In this document: positions 35,839-45,454 of the stretch, one piece after another | How the letters are laid out: every line of letters begins with the position of its first letter | Position numbering within the stretch: position 1 is the stretch's first letter | Assembly (NCBI GenBank): GCA_028867675.1 | Contig: JAGWGA010000004.1 | Location: 19,334 to 83,333, forward strand | Length of the DNA stretch: 64,000 bases | Direction of reading: 5' to 3' | Source: Nitrososphaerota archaeon | GTDB lineage: Archaea > Thermoproteota > Nitrososphaeria > Nitrososphaerales > Nitrosopumilaceae | The notes under the pieces: generated by a model | The model's database searches: none | The model's input: the letters and a program-made list of their open reading frames with translations, nothing else | Told to the model about the DNA's origin: nothing | Position numbers and translations under genes: made by a program

Positions 35839-37149
35839 TTACGGTGTAAGTCTATCGACATCACGAGGATAAAAGGTAGCATCCCGTATATTTTCAGTGC
35901 CAGTAAGAGCCATCATCAATCTTTCAAGACCTATACCACACCCCGCATGAGGTGGAACCCCATAATCAAATACCCTCAAATGATAATCAAATGCATCTAG
36001 TTTGAAGCCTTTGTTCTTCATTCTCTCTTCCAATTCTAGTCTTTTCTCAATTCTTGTACTGCCTGAGGATAATTCTAGGTCTCCAAACATCAGGTCAAAT
36101 GATTCAGATATTTTTTGATCAGCATTTTTTGCTTTGACATAGAATGGTTTTGGGGCAAGTGGCCAATCCTTGATAAAGTAAAATCCGCTAAGATTAATTT
36201 TCTTTAGTTCTGACGGATACAAGTCATCACCCCATTTTGTTTTTCCTCCAGCATTTTGTATCTTGTCTACTAATTCAGTATAGGTATACTGTGGAATCTT
36301 GTCTGGGATTTCTGGAACTTTATAATCACTGGTCTTTATGGTATCACAATAATCTTTGACAACTCTGATTGATCTTTTAATAATATTTTCAGTGTGAGAC
36401 ATGATATCATTGTAATCTGAGAATGCTTCTTCGAGGTCTATTGAAATTGCTTCAGAGAGGTGTCGGTTGGTTCTAGATGCCTCTGCTCTAAAGATTGGAG
36501 CAATCTCAAAAACCTTTTCAAAAGACAGTGTAAGCTGTTCCTTGTAAAGCTGAGGACTCTGTGCCAAAAATGCCTCCTTGTTATAGTAAAATATTGGAAA
36601 TAGTGCAGCACCGCCTTCTGTTGCAGTCGCAATCATCTTTGGAGTGTTTACCTCCATGAACTCTTTTTCATACAGATAATCACGGATTGATTTTAGAACT
36701 AGACTTCTCATTTTAAAGACATGTTGCAAAATGTTTCTTCTAAGATCAATTGCCCTAAGTTCTAATCTAGTATCAATATTTGGAACCACTTTTGTCTGCC
36801 ATGTAAAGGGAGCAATTTTTTCCACGTTAGAAAATACACGTAATTCACTTGGAGTTATCTCAACCCCTCTTGGAGCTTTAGGTGATGGTTTTACAATTCC
36901 CTTTACTGCAATGGTTGACTGTTCTTTGAGATTTACCAAACTATCCTTGATTTCGTTTGGGCAAACACCGGCTTTTGCAGTGATCTGTATTTGACCCTCC
37001 TTGTCATTTAGTAATACAAATACTAGATTTCCGTGATCTCGGACACTTGAGATCCATCCCATAACAAGAACCTCTTTTCCATCCATGGAAGGATCAAGTT
37101 GACTGGAATAGATAGTTCTGCGCCAGTCTCCAAGTTCTGTACCTATCAT
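35839..37149 (-). CDS. aspS: Aspartyl-tRNA synthetase, archaeal type
   Basis: GWISSVRDHGNLVFVLLNDKEGQIQ...FMEVNTPKMIATATEGGAALFPI...FRAEASRTNRHLSEA...GCGIGLERLMMALTG. Confidence 0.97.
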   Translation of the reverse strand: MIGTELGDWRRTIYSSQLDPSMDGKEVLVMGWISSVRDHGNLVFVLLNDKEGQIQITAKAGVCPNEIKDSLVNLKEQSTIAVKGIVKPSPKAPRGVEITPSELRVFSNVEKIAPFTWQTKVVPNIDTRLELRAIDLRRNILQHVFKMRSLVLKSIRDYLYEKEFMEVNTPKMIATATEGGAALFPIFYYNKEAFLAQSPQLYKEQLTLSFEKVFEIAPIFRAEASRTNRHLSEAISIDLEEAFSDYNDIMSHTENIIKRSIRVVKDYCDTIKTSDYKVPEIPDKIPQYTYTELVDKIQNAGGKTKWGDDLYPSELKKINLSGFYFIKDWPLAPKPFYVKAKNADQKISESFDLMFGDLELSSGSTRIEKRLELEERMKNKGFKLDAFDYHLRVFDYGVPPHAGCGIGLERLMMALTGTENIRDATFYPRDVDRLTP

Positions 37150-37220
37150 GTTTTCATCAAATGTCTTTTTGTTAGTGTTAATTTATGTTTTGAATGTCAA
37201 TCATAAAAGCAGCCTGATTA

Positions 37221-38099
37221 CTACTGTACAATGACATTAAACTGAATTGTAGACTGAATACCGCTCGCACTACCATCCTCAAAATGCATTCTAAGAGTCA
37301 CATTCAACAGTCCAGGTTTTATCATTTGATACAATCCATTGCCAAGACCATATCCGCTTGCAGTATCAACATCATTAGGTTTGATAGAATCAGTTTTAGG
37401 AGTACAGTTAAGCCCATTATTTGAAAAAAATTGTTCCTGTACACTAGAAGCTGGACTAATCTCCCAATGCAAAGATGGGTTTGCATCACATCCAATCAGA
37501 TCTTGAATGAGCGTTCTGTTGGAAATATTCTGATATGTAACAGCAAATGTCGGCTTGTCTCCAACTTTTAATGAGTTTGGAGACATGGTAATTGATAAAA
37601 TTTTGATTTCAGGTCTAGTCATTGAAATTGTAGAATTCATGGGGAATTGAATCTGCATGGCAGCATTAGTTTTGGCAGGAGGAATAATTGAATTTGTTGT
37701 AACGCTTGCAAGTGGAGCAGCAGATTGCTCTTGTATCTTATGTTCAAGCGAGTCAATTCTCTGATTTAGTAATTTAATTTCATTATTCATATATTCAGAA
37801 TTAGACTGAAGTTGGGTAACTGTCATATTGCTTTTTTCCAAAAGTTGCCTGGTAGAATTTAGTTCATTAGAAAGAGATTGAATCAATTGTTCTTGTTCTG
37901 CCGTCTTAGATTTGATATCAGTCATTTGTAGTCCCTCAGTAAGATTAAGGGAGAGTGTTTTGATAGCATTTTCTTGTTGTATAGTTTTAGAATTCAGATT
38001 TTTTATATCAAATTGCAATTTTGAATTACTTGCAACTTGCAATCCTAGACTAACTGCAGCTATGAGTATAGCAATAATTACAATATGCTGAATTTTCAT
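37221..38099 (-). CDS. Membrane-anchored coiled-coil protein
   Basis: N-terminal TM, long heptad-like Gln/Leu/Ser-rich region, C-terminal beta-rich domain. Confidence 0.7.
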   Translation of the reverse strand: MKIQHIVIIAILIAAVSLGLQVASNSKLQFDIKNLNSKTIQQENAIKTLSLNLTEGLQMTDIKSKTAEQEQLIQSLSNELNSTRQLLEKSNMTVTQLQSNSEYMNNEIKLLNQRIDSLEHKIQEQSAAPLASVTTNSIIPPAKTNAAMQIQFPMNSTISMTRPEIKILSITMSPNSLKVGDKPTFAVTYQNISNRTLIQDLIGCDANPSLHWEISPASSVQEQFFSNNGLNCTPKTDSIKPNDVDTASGYGLGNGLYQMIKPGLLNVTLRMHFEDGSASGIQSTIQFNVIVQ

Positions 38100-38271
38100 T
38101 TCCTATAGACTTGTTTTTATCAATTTTGCTATAAACCGTTATTAGCTAAAAATGTGTTTAATCATATCAAAAATTCTTGTGTAATTCAAGCCATAATCAT
38201 AGAACAATCCCAATTAGGTCCCAATGATGACAGAAGAGTAATATTTTCAGGACTGATACAACAGAGGAAAG

Positions 38272-39339
38272 ATGATTGACATTTATCGAGTTTTACCAGA
38301 GGAGATGGATGACTTGGTCATCAAACTTGGTCAACCGCGATACAGAGCAGATCAGCTACTTCGTGCATTATACCAAGGTTCACCAAAAAATATCTCAGAT
38401 CTTCACCAAATCCCATCCTCTATGAAAGATGCACTTGCCAAAGCAGGTTATACCATAGGATCTGAGACGGAAATACATCGAGTGGTAAGCGAGGACGGCC
38501 ATACAACTAAACTGCTACTCAAATTTGATGACAAGACGCTAATTGAGACGGTTCTAATGCAATATGGTCCAGCCCAAGATAAGACTCATCCAAGGTCAAC
38601 AGTTTGCGTTTCAACTCAGGTAGGTTGCCCAATGGGTTGTGTCTTTTGTGCTACCGGGCAGATGGGTTTTGAAAAAAATCTAAAAGCTGAAGAGATTGTT
38701 GCCCAAGTTCTACATTTTGCCAGATTATTACGTGAAAGGGACGAGCATGTAACCAATCTTGTTTTCATGGGAATGGGAGAGCCTCTTGCAAATTATGATG
38801 AAACAGTAAGAGCAATTAGAATTCTGACACATCCTCGAGCATTTGGATTAGGACAGCGAAGTATCACAATTTCTACAGTAGGAGTAATTCCAGGAATAGA
38901 CAAACTTGCAGACGAAGATATTCAAGTCAAGCTTGCAATTTCACTCCATGCTCCAAATAATGAGTTACGAAAAAAGCTAGTTCCAACTGCAGGGCCAAAT
39001 TCTGTTGAAGATTTGGTAATGGCAGCAAAACGTTATTTCAAAAAGACTGGGCGCCGTGTCACATTTGAATATGCGTTAATTGATGGCATCAATGATTCAA
39101 ACAAAGTTGCGTTAGAACTAGCACATCTTTTGAAAGGCAATGGTGCCCATGTAAATCTAATTCCAATGAATCCAACAGCGGGGGGATTTTCACGTCCTGC
39201 CAGAAAGAGAGTACTTGCATTCCAACAAATACTTCGAGATGGAGGAGTAAACTGCACGGTAAGAGTAGAGAAGGGTTCAGAGATATCAGCAGCCTGTGGA
39301 CAGCTGCGTACAGACATCATGCAAAACATTGCCCAGTAA
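38272..39339 (+). CDS. rlmN: Radical SAM 23S rRNA methyltransferase, RlmN/Cfr family
   Basis: GCPMGCVFCATGQMGF CxxxCxxC motif, VFMGMGEPLANYD, C-terminal EISAACGQLR. Confidence 0.95.
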   Translation: MIDIYRVLPEEMDDLVIKLGQPRYRADQLLRALYQGSPKNISDLHQIPSSMKDALAKAGYTIGSETEIHRVVSEDGHTTKLLLKFDDKTLIETVLMQYGPAQDKTHPRSTVCVSTQVGCPMGCVFCATGQMGFEKNLKAEEIVAQVLHFARLLRERDEHVTNLVFMGMGEPLANYDETVRAIRILTHPRAFGLGQRSITISTVGVIPGIDKLADEDIQVKLAISLHAPNNELRKKLVPTAGPNSVEDLVMAAKRYFKKTGRRVTFEYALIDGINDSNKVALELAHLLKGNGAHVNLIPMNPTAGGFSRPARKRVLAFQQILRDGGVNCTVRVEKGSEISAACGQLRTDIMQNIAQ

Positions 39340-39403
39340 GGGACAAGTCACAATAAAACAGGTATGACAAACCTCTAAATTAAAAAGAAAATATCTCATA
39401 CAT

Positions 39404-39619
39404 ATGGTTCTCACTAGTCGTGAAAAAACAGTCATCATAGTATCACATTTGGTTTCACTTTATTCTGAAAACATGGAACAGGAAAAGATACCACAAGGTC
39501 AATCAGTCATTGATTTCATAATGAAAAACATTCCTCAAGAATTCAAGTCAGAGTTATCCATGGAAATAATCGATGACGTGTTTAATTTTATTGCCAGTAG
39601 ACCCATGGAACTTTCATAA
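39404..39619 (+). CDS. Hypothetical protein, 71 aa
   Basis: Intact ORF between rlmN and purP; no family recognised. Confidence 0.55.
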   Translation: MVLTSREKTVIIVSHLVSLYSENMEQEKIPQGQSVIDFIMKNIPQEFKSELSMEIIDDVFNFIASRPMELS

Positions 39620-39646
39620 ACCCCCAAGATTAGAAATGATCATCAT

Positions 39647-40672
39647 ATGTCTTCAATCGCCACACTAGGTTCTCACTGTGCGCTTCAGGTCCTCAAGGGA
39701 GCAAAAGACGAAGGATTCAAGACTATTCTAATTTGTGAGAAAAAACGTGAAAAACTCTATCGGAGATTTCGATTCATAGACGAATTTGTACTTGTAGATT
39801 CACTCAATGAAGTTATGGATAAAAGATGCTCAAGTATACTCAAAGAAAATAATGCCGTAATCATACCCCATGGAACTCTAATTTCTCAGATGAATTCAAC
39901 AGAAATAGAATCAATCAAGACCCCAATCTTTGGAAATAAATGGATTCTCAGATGGGAGTCTGACAGAAATATGAAAGAAAAACTCATGGTAGAATCCAGA
40001 TTAAAAATTCCAAGATCATTGCCAAGTCCAAGTGAGATTAACGGTCTAGTAATTGCAAAAAGACATGGCGCTGCAGGAGGAAAGGGATACTTTCTTGCAA
40101 CTAGTGAAGAAGAATACATCAAAAAACGAGACAAGTTGATCAGAGAAGGAATTGTCAAAGGAGATAGCGATTTGTATTTGCAAGAATATGCTTTGGGAGT
40201 TTCTGCATATTTACAATATTTTTACTCTGAACTAACTGGAGAATTGGAATTTTTCGGAGTTGACAGACGATATGAATCAGACATTGACGGATTGGGAAGA
40301 ATTCCAGCTCAAGACCAAATCGATGTGGACCTAATACCATCATTTAACGTAATAGGAAACAGTCCGCTAGTTTTACGAGAATCATTGCTTGAAGAAGTCT
40401 ATGCAATGGGAGAAAGATTTGTTGATGCTGCAAAAAGACTGGTCGCTCCAGGCATGACAGGCCCATTTTGTCTTGAGGGAGTCTATGATGAAAACGGTAA
40501 ATTTACTACATTTGAGTTCTCAGCAAGAATAGTTGCAGGAACAAATCTATACATTGACGGTTCACCATATTCAGCACTAATTTATGATGAACCAATGAGT
40601 ATGGGAAGAAGAATAGCCCGTGAGATAAAAATTGCTAAAAACAAAAATCAGTTAGACAAAGTAGTTACCTAG
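39647..40672 (+). CDS. purP: PurP-like formate-dependent IMP biosynthesis ATP-grasp enzyme
   Basis: IATLGSHCALQVLKGAKDEGFKT...FRFIDEFVLVDS...IVAGTNLYIDGSPYSALIYDEPMSMGRRIAREI. Confidence 0.88.
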   Translation: MSSIATLGSHCALQVLKGAKDEGFKTILICEKKREKLYRRFRFIDEFVLVDSLNEVMDKRCSSILKENNAVIIPHGTLISQMNSTEIESIKTPIFGNKWILRWESDRNMKEKLMVESRLKIPRSLPSPSEINGLVIAKRHGAAGGKGYFLATSEEEYIKKRDKLIREGIVKGDSDLYLQEYALGVSAYLQYFYSELTGELEFFGVDRRYESDIDGLGRIPAQDQIDVDLIPSFNVIGNSPLVLRESLLEEVYAMGERFVDAAKRLVAPGMTGPFCLEGVYDENGKFTTFEFSARIVAGTNLYIDGSPYSALIYDEPMSMGRRIAREIKIAKNKNQLDKVVT

Positions 40673-40692
40673 TAATTTTAAAAAAAATTGTG

Positions 40693-41541
40693 TCAGGCGC
40701 CACCAAGGGAGACGACTAAATCAGACAAAAAGCCTGCACAAAGTCCAATAAAAATTCCCACCATCATCACAGTATTGCTAGTATATCGCCTTCCAGAATT
40801 ATACATCAATAATGAAACATAGATCAATGCTCCTCCGGCTATTGATAGAAACAAGACAAATGCAATATTAGAAACCCATAGACTGCCAAGAACAGTTCCC
40901 AAGAATGTAGGGCCTCCTCCAATCAGACCCACCATTAAAAGAAATTTTACTTTGGGTTTATTTTTCAGTCCAGTTAGAGGTCCCGCAATACCAAAACCTT
41001 CTGTGGCATTATGTGCACCAAAACCAATTATCAACAATATTGCAAGTCCTACTGCTCCAGATACAAATGATTGACCAATTGCAAGGCCTTCACTGAAATT
41101 ATGAGCACCAATTCCGATTGCAATCATTGTTGCAAGTCTATATGCACTTGATTCATGAAATAGGTGCTTGAGGTAATCATCTCCATTTTTAATACTTTCA
41201 ACTGACAAAATTTCGGGAACAGAATTTCTATGCATTCTTGATTCATATATCACAAGACTGAGTAGACCAATTGCAATTCCGCCAAACATTGCAATCAGAG
41301 TCAGTATAGCATCAGATGTTGATGCATGTCCTGCAAACGCATCCTTTGCAGCATTCGTTGTAGAATCCCATGCATGGCCAAATACATCAACTATAAGAAA
41401 TATCAAAATTCCTAATGCGAGAGCATTCAAGAAGCCTTTTTTGTTTGGACTGACATTTTTTACTGCTGCAATTGGCAATCCAAGAAATATTGTAAATCCA
41501 GCTATTGCACCTAGAATAACTAGTTGCCAGTAATCCACCAT
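40693..41541 (-). CDS. ZIP-family metal transporter
   Basis: GIGAHNFSEGLAIGQSF...GFGAHNATEGFGIAGPL; HNxxEG motifs. Confidence 0.92.
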   Translation of the reverse strand: MVDYWQLVILGAIAGFTIFLGLPIAAVKNVSPNKKGFLNALALGILIFLIVDVFGHAWDSTTNAAKDAFAGHASTSDAILTLIAMFGGIAIGLLSLVIYESRMHRNSVPEILSVESIKNGDDYLKHLFHESSAYRLATMIAIGIGAHNFSEGLAIGQSFVSGAVGLAILLIIGFGAHNATEGFGIAGPLTGLKNKPKVKFLLMVGLIGGGPTFLGTVLGSLWVSNIAFVLFLSIAGGALIYVSLLMYNSGRRYTSNTVMMVGIFIGLCAGFLSDLVVSLGGA

Positions 41542-41625
41542 GATAAAATAATTAGGATAAGCTAACCCATTTAAATCACAGACTAATTCTAGAATTTTGG
41601 AATCACTCGCGCGTCGTTTAAATAG

Positions 41626-41639
41626 TTAGGCATGCCTAA
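41626..41639. promoter_or_regulatory. 14-bp perfect palindrome in ZIP/regulator divergent promoter
   Basis: TTAGGCATGCCTAA, directly downstream of TTTAAATA (41617-41624) and 12 nt before ATG 41651. Confidence 0.65.
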
Positions 41640-41650
41640 TTCAAAAAATA

Positions 41651-41986
41651 ATGAAAAAGAAAGTTCCGTTATCACAACTCAAAAAATATGATGTAAATCA
41701 AAAAATACTAGAGGCATTAGCAGATTCCCAAGCAAGGTCCATACTATTTTCAATTATAAAAGAAGGAAAGACAGCATTAGAACTCGCCGAGAAATATAGA
41801 ATTCCACTTAGTTCAGTTTACAAAAAGATTTCAGATTTGGAAGATCTTGCTCTTGTTAGAGTCGACAAGTGGGTCTTGTCAGACAATGGAAAAAAATTCA
41901 AGGTCTACAAAAGTAGGATAAGTCAAGCTGAAATTAGCATTAAAAAACCAGAACCGACAATAACTCTGAGTCCCAATCAAAACTGA
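41651..41986 (+). CDS. Winged-helix transcriptional regulator
   Basis: EGKTALELAEKYRIPLSSVYKKISDLEDLALVRVDK HTH; resembles the 11403 regulator. Confidence 0.78.
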   Translation: MKKKVPLSQLKKYDVNQKILEALADSQARSILFSIIKEGKTALELAEKYRIPLSSVYKKISDLEDLALVRVDKWVLSDNGKKFKVYKSRISQAEISIKKPEPTITLSPNQN

Positions 41987-42027
41987 ACTTCAAATAGTTA
42001 ATATTCAAAGAAAAATCATTCAATAAA

Positions 42028-42675
42028 GTGAAAAGATACTATTATCTTGCAATTCCTGCAGTAATTACAATAATTGCAGTTGCATACATGGCAACTCCAC
42101 ATGAGAATAAAGCTGATGAGCTGACCCCACAGATGCTCATGCAAAATGGCTCACCTTTACTTGGTGATGCTAATGCCAAAATTACAATAGTAGAATTTGG
42201 GGATTATCAGTGTACATATTGTCACTTGTTTCATGAAAATACAAAAGACGCATTACTTCAACAATATGTCGACACTGGTAAAGTCAACTTTGTATTTCGA
42301 GACTTTCCATTAAACGGTCCTGATTCAGTACTAGCTGCAGAAGCTGCATACTGTGCAGATGACCAAGGCAAGTACTGGCAGTATCATGATGAACTATACA
42401 AAAACTGGGCAGGAGAAAAAACAGGTTGGGTAAATCAGAAATCATTAGACATATTTGCCACAACAGTGGGCCTTGATTTAGATAAGTTTGATAAATGCAT
42501 ATCCGATAAGAAATACGAGCAAAAAGTGACAGATAATTACAACTTTGGTCAGAAGATAGGCATAGATGGAACTCCATCTTTTATCATATTTGGTGGCAAG
42601 GACATAACCAAGATAGTAGGAGCACAGCCAATCTCAGTATTCGAACAAGTTCTGGCCAAGTTCCAAAATAGTTAA
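42028..42675 (+). CDS. DsbA/thioredoxin-fold membrane-anchored oxidoreductase
   Basis: TIVEFGDYQCTYCHLFHENT...GIDGTPSFIIFGG; GTG start. Confidence 0.9.
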   Translation: MKRYYYLAIPAVITIIAVAYMATPHENKADELTPQMLMQNGSPLLGDANAKITIVEFGDYQCTYCHLFHENTKDALLQQYVDTGKVNFVFRDFPLNGPDSVLAAEAAYCADDQGKYWQYHDELYKNWAGEKTGWVNQKSLDIFATTVGLDLDKFDKCISDKKYEQKVTDNYNFGQKIGIDGTPSFIIFGGKDITKIVGAQPISVFEQVLAKFQNS

Positions 42676-42686
42676 GGTAATAATTT

Positions 42687-43961
42687 ATGGTAAAACCGAA
42701 GATAGAAAAACAAGATTCTGTAAAATTATACAAGCTACGAAAGATGTTAGAAGAGTTAGCTGATAAAGAAGGACGCGGTACAGAATTAATCTCACTTTAT
42801 GTCCCTCCAAAGAAAGCATTACATGAAGTCATAAACAATCTTCGCGAAGAACAGGGAACAGCTGATAACATCAAATCAGATCTTACAAGAACCCATGTAG
42901 TAGATGCGTTATCCAGAGTTATTCAGAGATTAAAGCTGTACAAGTCATCACCCGACAAAGGATTGGTAATGTTTTGTGGGGCATTGCCACCAGAAGGAGG
43001 TGGGCCAATTGGAAGTGAAGTAATAAAATTATATGAAATTGAACCTCCAAAGGAATTACAGACATTTTTGTATCGATGTGATGATCATTTCCATGTAGAC
43101 CTCCTCAAAGACATGTTAAAGGATGACAACATGATTGGATTTTTAGCAATTGATGCAAAAGATGCAGGGTGGGGATTATTGCGTGGTGATAAATTAGATG
43201 TTTTATCAGAGACATCATCAGGAGTTGCAGGAAAACATCGACAGGGAGGACAGTCTGCTAGAAGATTTGAAAGACTCAGAGAGATGGAGCTTAACGATTA
43301 CTATAACAGAGTCGCACATACAACCAGGGAATATTTTATCGACATTTATCCAGTCAAGGGGTTAATAGTTTCAGGACCAGGTCCTACAAAAGAGAATTTC
43401 TTGAGGGAGAACTATCTCGAATACAGACTTCAAAACAACATTCTTGCAACTCTTGATTGTTCTTATGCAGGTTCAGAGGGAGTGCGTGAGGCATTTGCAA
43501 AGGCGCAGGATGTTCTTACGGATTATAGAATGGTAGAAGAGAAAAAACTTGTGGAAAAGCTATTCAACGACATCCATTTCTCAAGAGGGCTTGCAACTTA
43601 TGGCCTCAATGAAATAATTGATTTAATGAAAAGAAACGTAGTAGATACTGTACTGATTACTGATGATACAAATCTCAGAAAAATCGATATAACATGTAGA
43701 AGATGCCAAAACGTTCAAACAGAAATATTAGAACGACCAAAGGTAATTCCAAGAGTTCAAGTGTTACTTAGTCAACCATGTCCTGGCTGTAAAAGCATGG
43801 ATTTGGAATCAACCGAACGTGACATTGTAGACTATCTAGATCTTATTGCGGGCCAGACTGGCGCTAAAGTTGAAGTCATCACCGGTTCAACAGAATACGG
43901 TGCGATGCTTTCAAGCATAGGCAAAGTTGGTGCCTTTTTGAGATATAATCCAAACCAATAG
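42687..43961 (+). CDS. prf1: Peptide chain release factor aRF1
   Basis: TADNIKSDLTRTHVVDAL (NIKS) and KHRQGGQSARRFERLRE (GGQ). Confidence 0.98.
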   Translation: MVKPKIEKQDSVKLYKLRKMLEELADKEGRGTELISLYVPPKKALHEVINNLREEQGTADNIKSDLTRTHVVDALSRVIQRLKLYKSSPDKGLVMFCGALPPEGGGPIGSEVIKLYEIEPPKELQTFLYRCDDHFHVDLLKDMLKDDNMIGFLAIDAKDAGWGLLRGDKLDVLSETSSGVAGKHRQGGQSARRFERLREMELNDYYNRVAHTTREYFIDIYPVKGLIVSGPGPTKENFLRENYLEYRLQNNILATLDCSYAGSEGVREAFAKAQDVLTDYRMVEEKKLVEKLFNDIHFSRGLATYGLNEIIDLMKRNVVDTVLITDDTNLRKIDITCRRCQNVQTEILERPKVIPRVQVLLSQPCPGCKSMDLESTERDIVDYLDLIAGQTGAKVEVITGSTEYGAMLSSIGKVGAFLRYNPNQ

Positions 43962-43982
43962 TTTTTCAGATAAGATAGGATA

Positions 43983-44001
43983 TCTCTAAATAATTTAGAG
44001 A
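43983..44001. promoter_or_regulatory. 19-bp inverted repeat at thioredoxin promoter
   Basis: TCTCTAAAT-A-ATTTAGAGA; contains a TATA-like core. Confidence 0.45.
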
Positions 44002-44013
44002 ATTATGCAATTC

Positions 44014-44334
44014 ATGGAACATGTAACACCCGAGGAATTTGATTCCAAAGTACTAAACTCTGATAAAAAGACAATTGTTCTTTTTTATGCAACATGGTGT
44101 CCGTATTGTTCTAATTTCAAACCAACTTTTGAGTCTTCAAAGATTTCAACAGCTAACAAATTGGGTTCAATCATTGATGAGGATGAAAATCCGCTCTGGG
44201 ATAAATTCAACATACAATCTGTACCCACAATGATCGCATTTCAAAATGGAAAAATAATTTCAAGAAAAGATGCTAAAAAACACGTGGGACTAACAAAGTC
44301 AGACATGGATTCCCTAGTAAAAGAATTAGATTGA
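44014..44334 (+). CDS. Thioredoxin-family protein
   Basis: IVLFYATWCPYCSNFKPTF...SVPTMIAFQNGKI. ATG 44014 may be the true start. Confidence 0.9.
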   Translation: MEHVTPEEFDSKVLNSDKKTIVLFYATWCPYCSNFKPTFESSKISTANKLGSIIDEDENPLWDKFNIQSVPTMIAFQNGKIISRKDAKKHVGLTKSDMDSLVKELD

Positions 44335-44739
44335 TTTCATATTATTTCTAATCTTTTTTGCCAATTCTTCAAGATCATTATTTTTAGTAATCATGCGTCT
44401 TGCCCAAGAATTACCTATCTTTTGATATCGAGGAATCACATGAACATGGACATGAGGTATAATCTGGTTTGCAGATTTGCCATTGTTTTGTCCAATGTTA
44501 AATCCATCAGCCCCAGTAGATGCAAGAATTGCACGAGCTACAACTGGAACTCTAGAAAATAATTCTCCAACTTCATCATTTGACATGTCTATTATTTTTT
44601 CATGGTGTAATTTCGGCATCACTAACGAATGACCAAGTTGTATTGGATACTTGTCCATAATAGCAATGTGAGTATCGTCTTCAAATATTATATGAGCTTC
44701 TTGTTTTTTATTAATCATATTACAGAAAATACAGTCCAT
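44326..44739 (-). CDS. HIT-family hydrolase
   Basis: CIFCNMINKKQEAHIIFEDD...IPHVHVHVIPRY (HxHxH). Confidence 0.95.
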   Translation of the reverse strand: MDCIFCNMINKKQEAHIIFEDDTHIAIMDKYPIQLGHSLVMPKLHHEKIIDMSNDEVGELFSRVPVVARAILASTGADGFNIGQNNGKSANQIIPHVHVHVIPRYQKIGNSWARRMITKNNDLEELAKKIRNNMKSI

Positions 44740-44851
44740 GTCTTTTTGGATTAGCGTATTTTATTTATACTAACCTTCAGGAGATCTTGAAATTACACCA
44801 ATTCATGTCAGATACTGTTATTTAGGGTAAAATTTTGACTTGGATTGTCAA

Positions 44852-45454
44852 ATGGGAAAAAAAGATAGAGAAGAGCGAGTGCAGGAACGAGAGACTTTTT
44901 ATCAAAAACGACAAAAGACTCAATTTAAGAACAAGGCAATAGCAATAGGCATCCTAGCAGGAATTATCGCCGTATTGGGAATATCAAGTTATAATTTCTA
45001 TGAATTATCATCAACTGTAACACCAAAGGGTATGCCACCAGGTTCAGGCCCTCTTGGAGGAATTCATATTCATGCAGGATTACTAGTTTTGATCTATGGT
45101 CAACAGTTTGATTTTACTTCTACTGCTTACCAGTTAAAGAGTCCATACATCCATTTTGAAAAAGGAAACGGAGAGACAGTTCACATGCATGCAGCTAATG
45201 TGACAATGGGATTTCTCTTTGGTACATTAAAGATTGGATTAGATGACAAGTGTTACACATTCCCTGATGCTCGTAAATTCTGTACAAATGACAAGTATAC
45301 ACTAAAGTTCTACATCAACCATCATCAAGTACCAGATATTGCAAACTATGTCTTCAAAGATCAAGACAGAATGCTGATATCATATGGAAATGAGAATGAT
45401 ACTCAGATTAATGATCAATTAGCTAGAGTAGACGGACTCAAACTAATTACTTAG
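44852..45454 (+). CDS. Membrane-anchored His-rich protein of unknown function
   Basis: Single TM, then GGIHIHAGLLVLIYGQQFDF...HFEKGNGETVHMHAANVT. Confidence 0.65.
   Translation: MGKKDREERVQERETFYQKRQKTQFKNKAIAIGILAGIIAVLGISSYNFYELSSTVTPKGMPPGSGPLGGIHIHAGLLVLIYGQQFDFTSTAYQLKSPYIHFEKGNGETVHMHAANVTMGFLFGTLKIGLDDKCYTFPDARKFCTNDKYTLKFYINHHQVPDIANYVFKDQDRMLISYGNENDTQINDQLARVDGLKLIT

Noticed and set aside
35981-35989. TGATAATCA copy
   Set aside because: Lies inside the aspS coding sequence; treated as a chance occurrence, not a promoter element.
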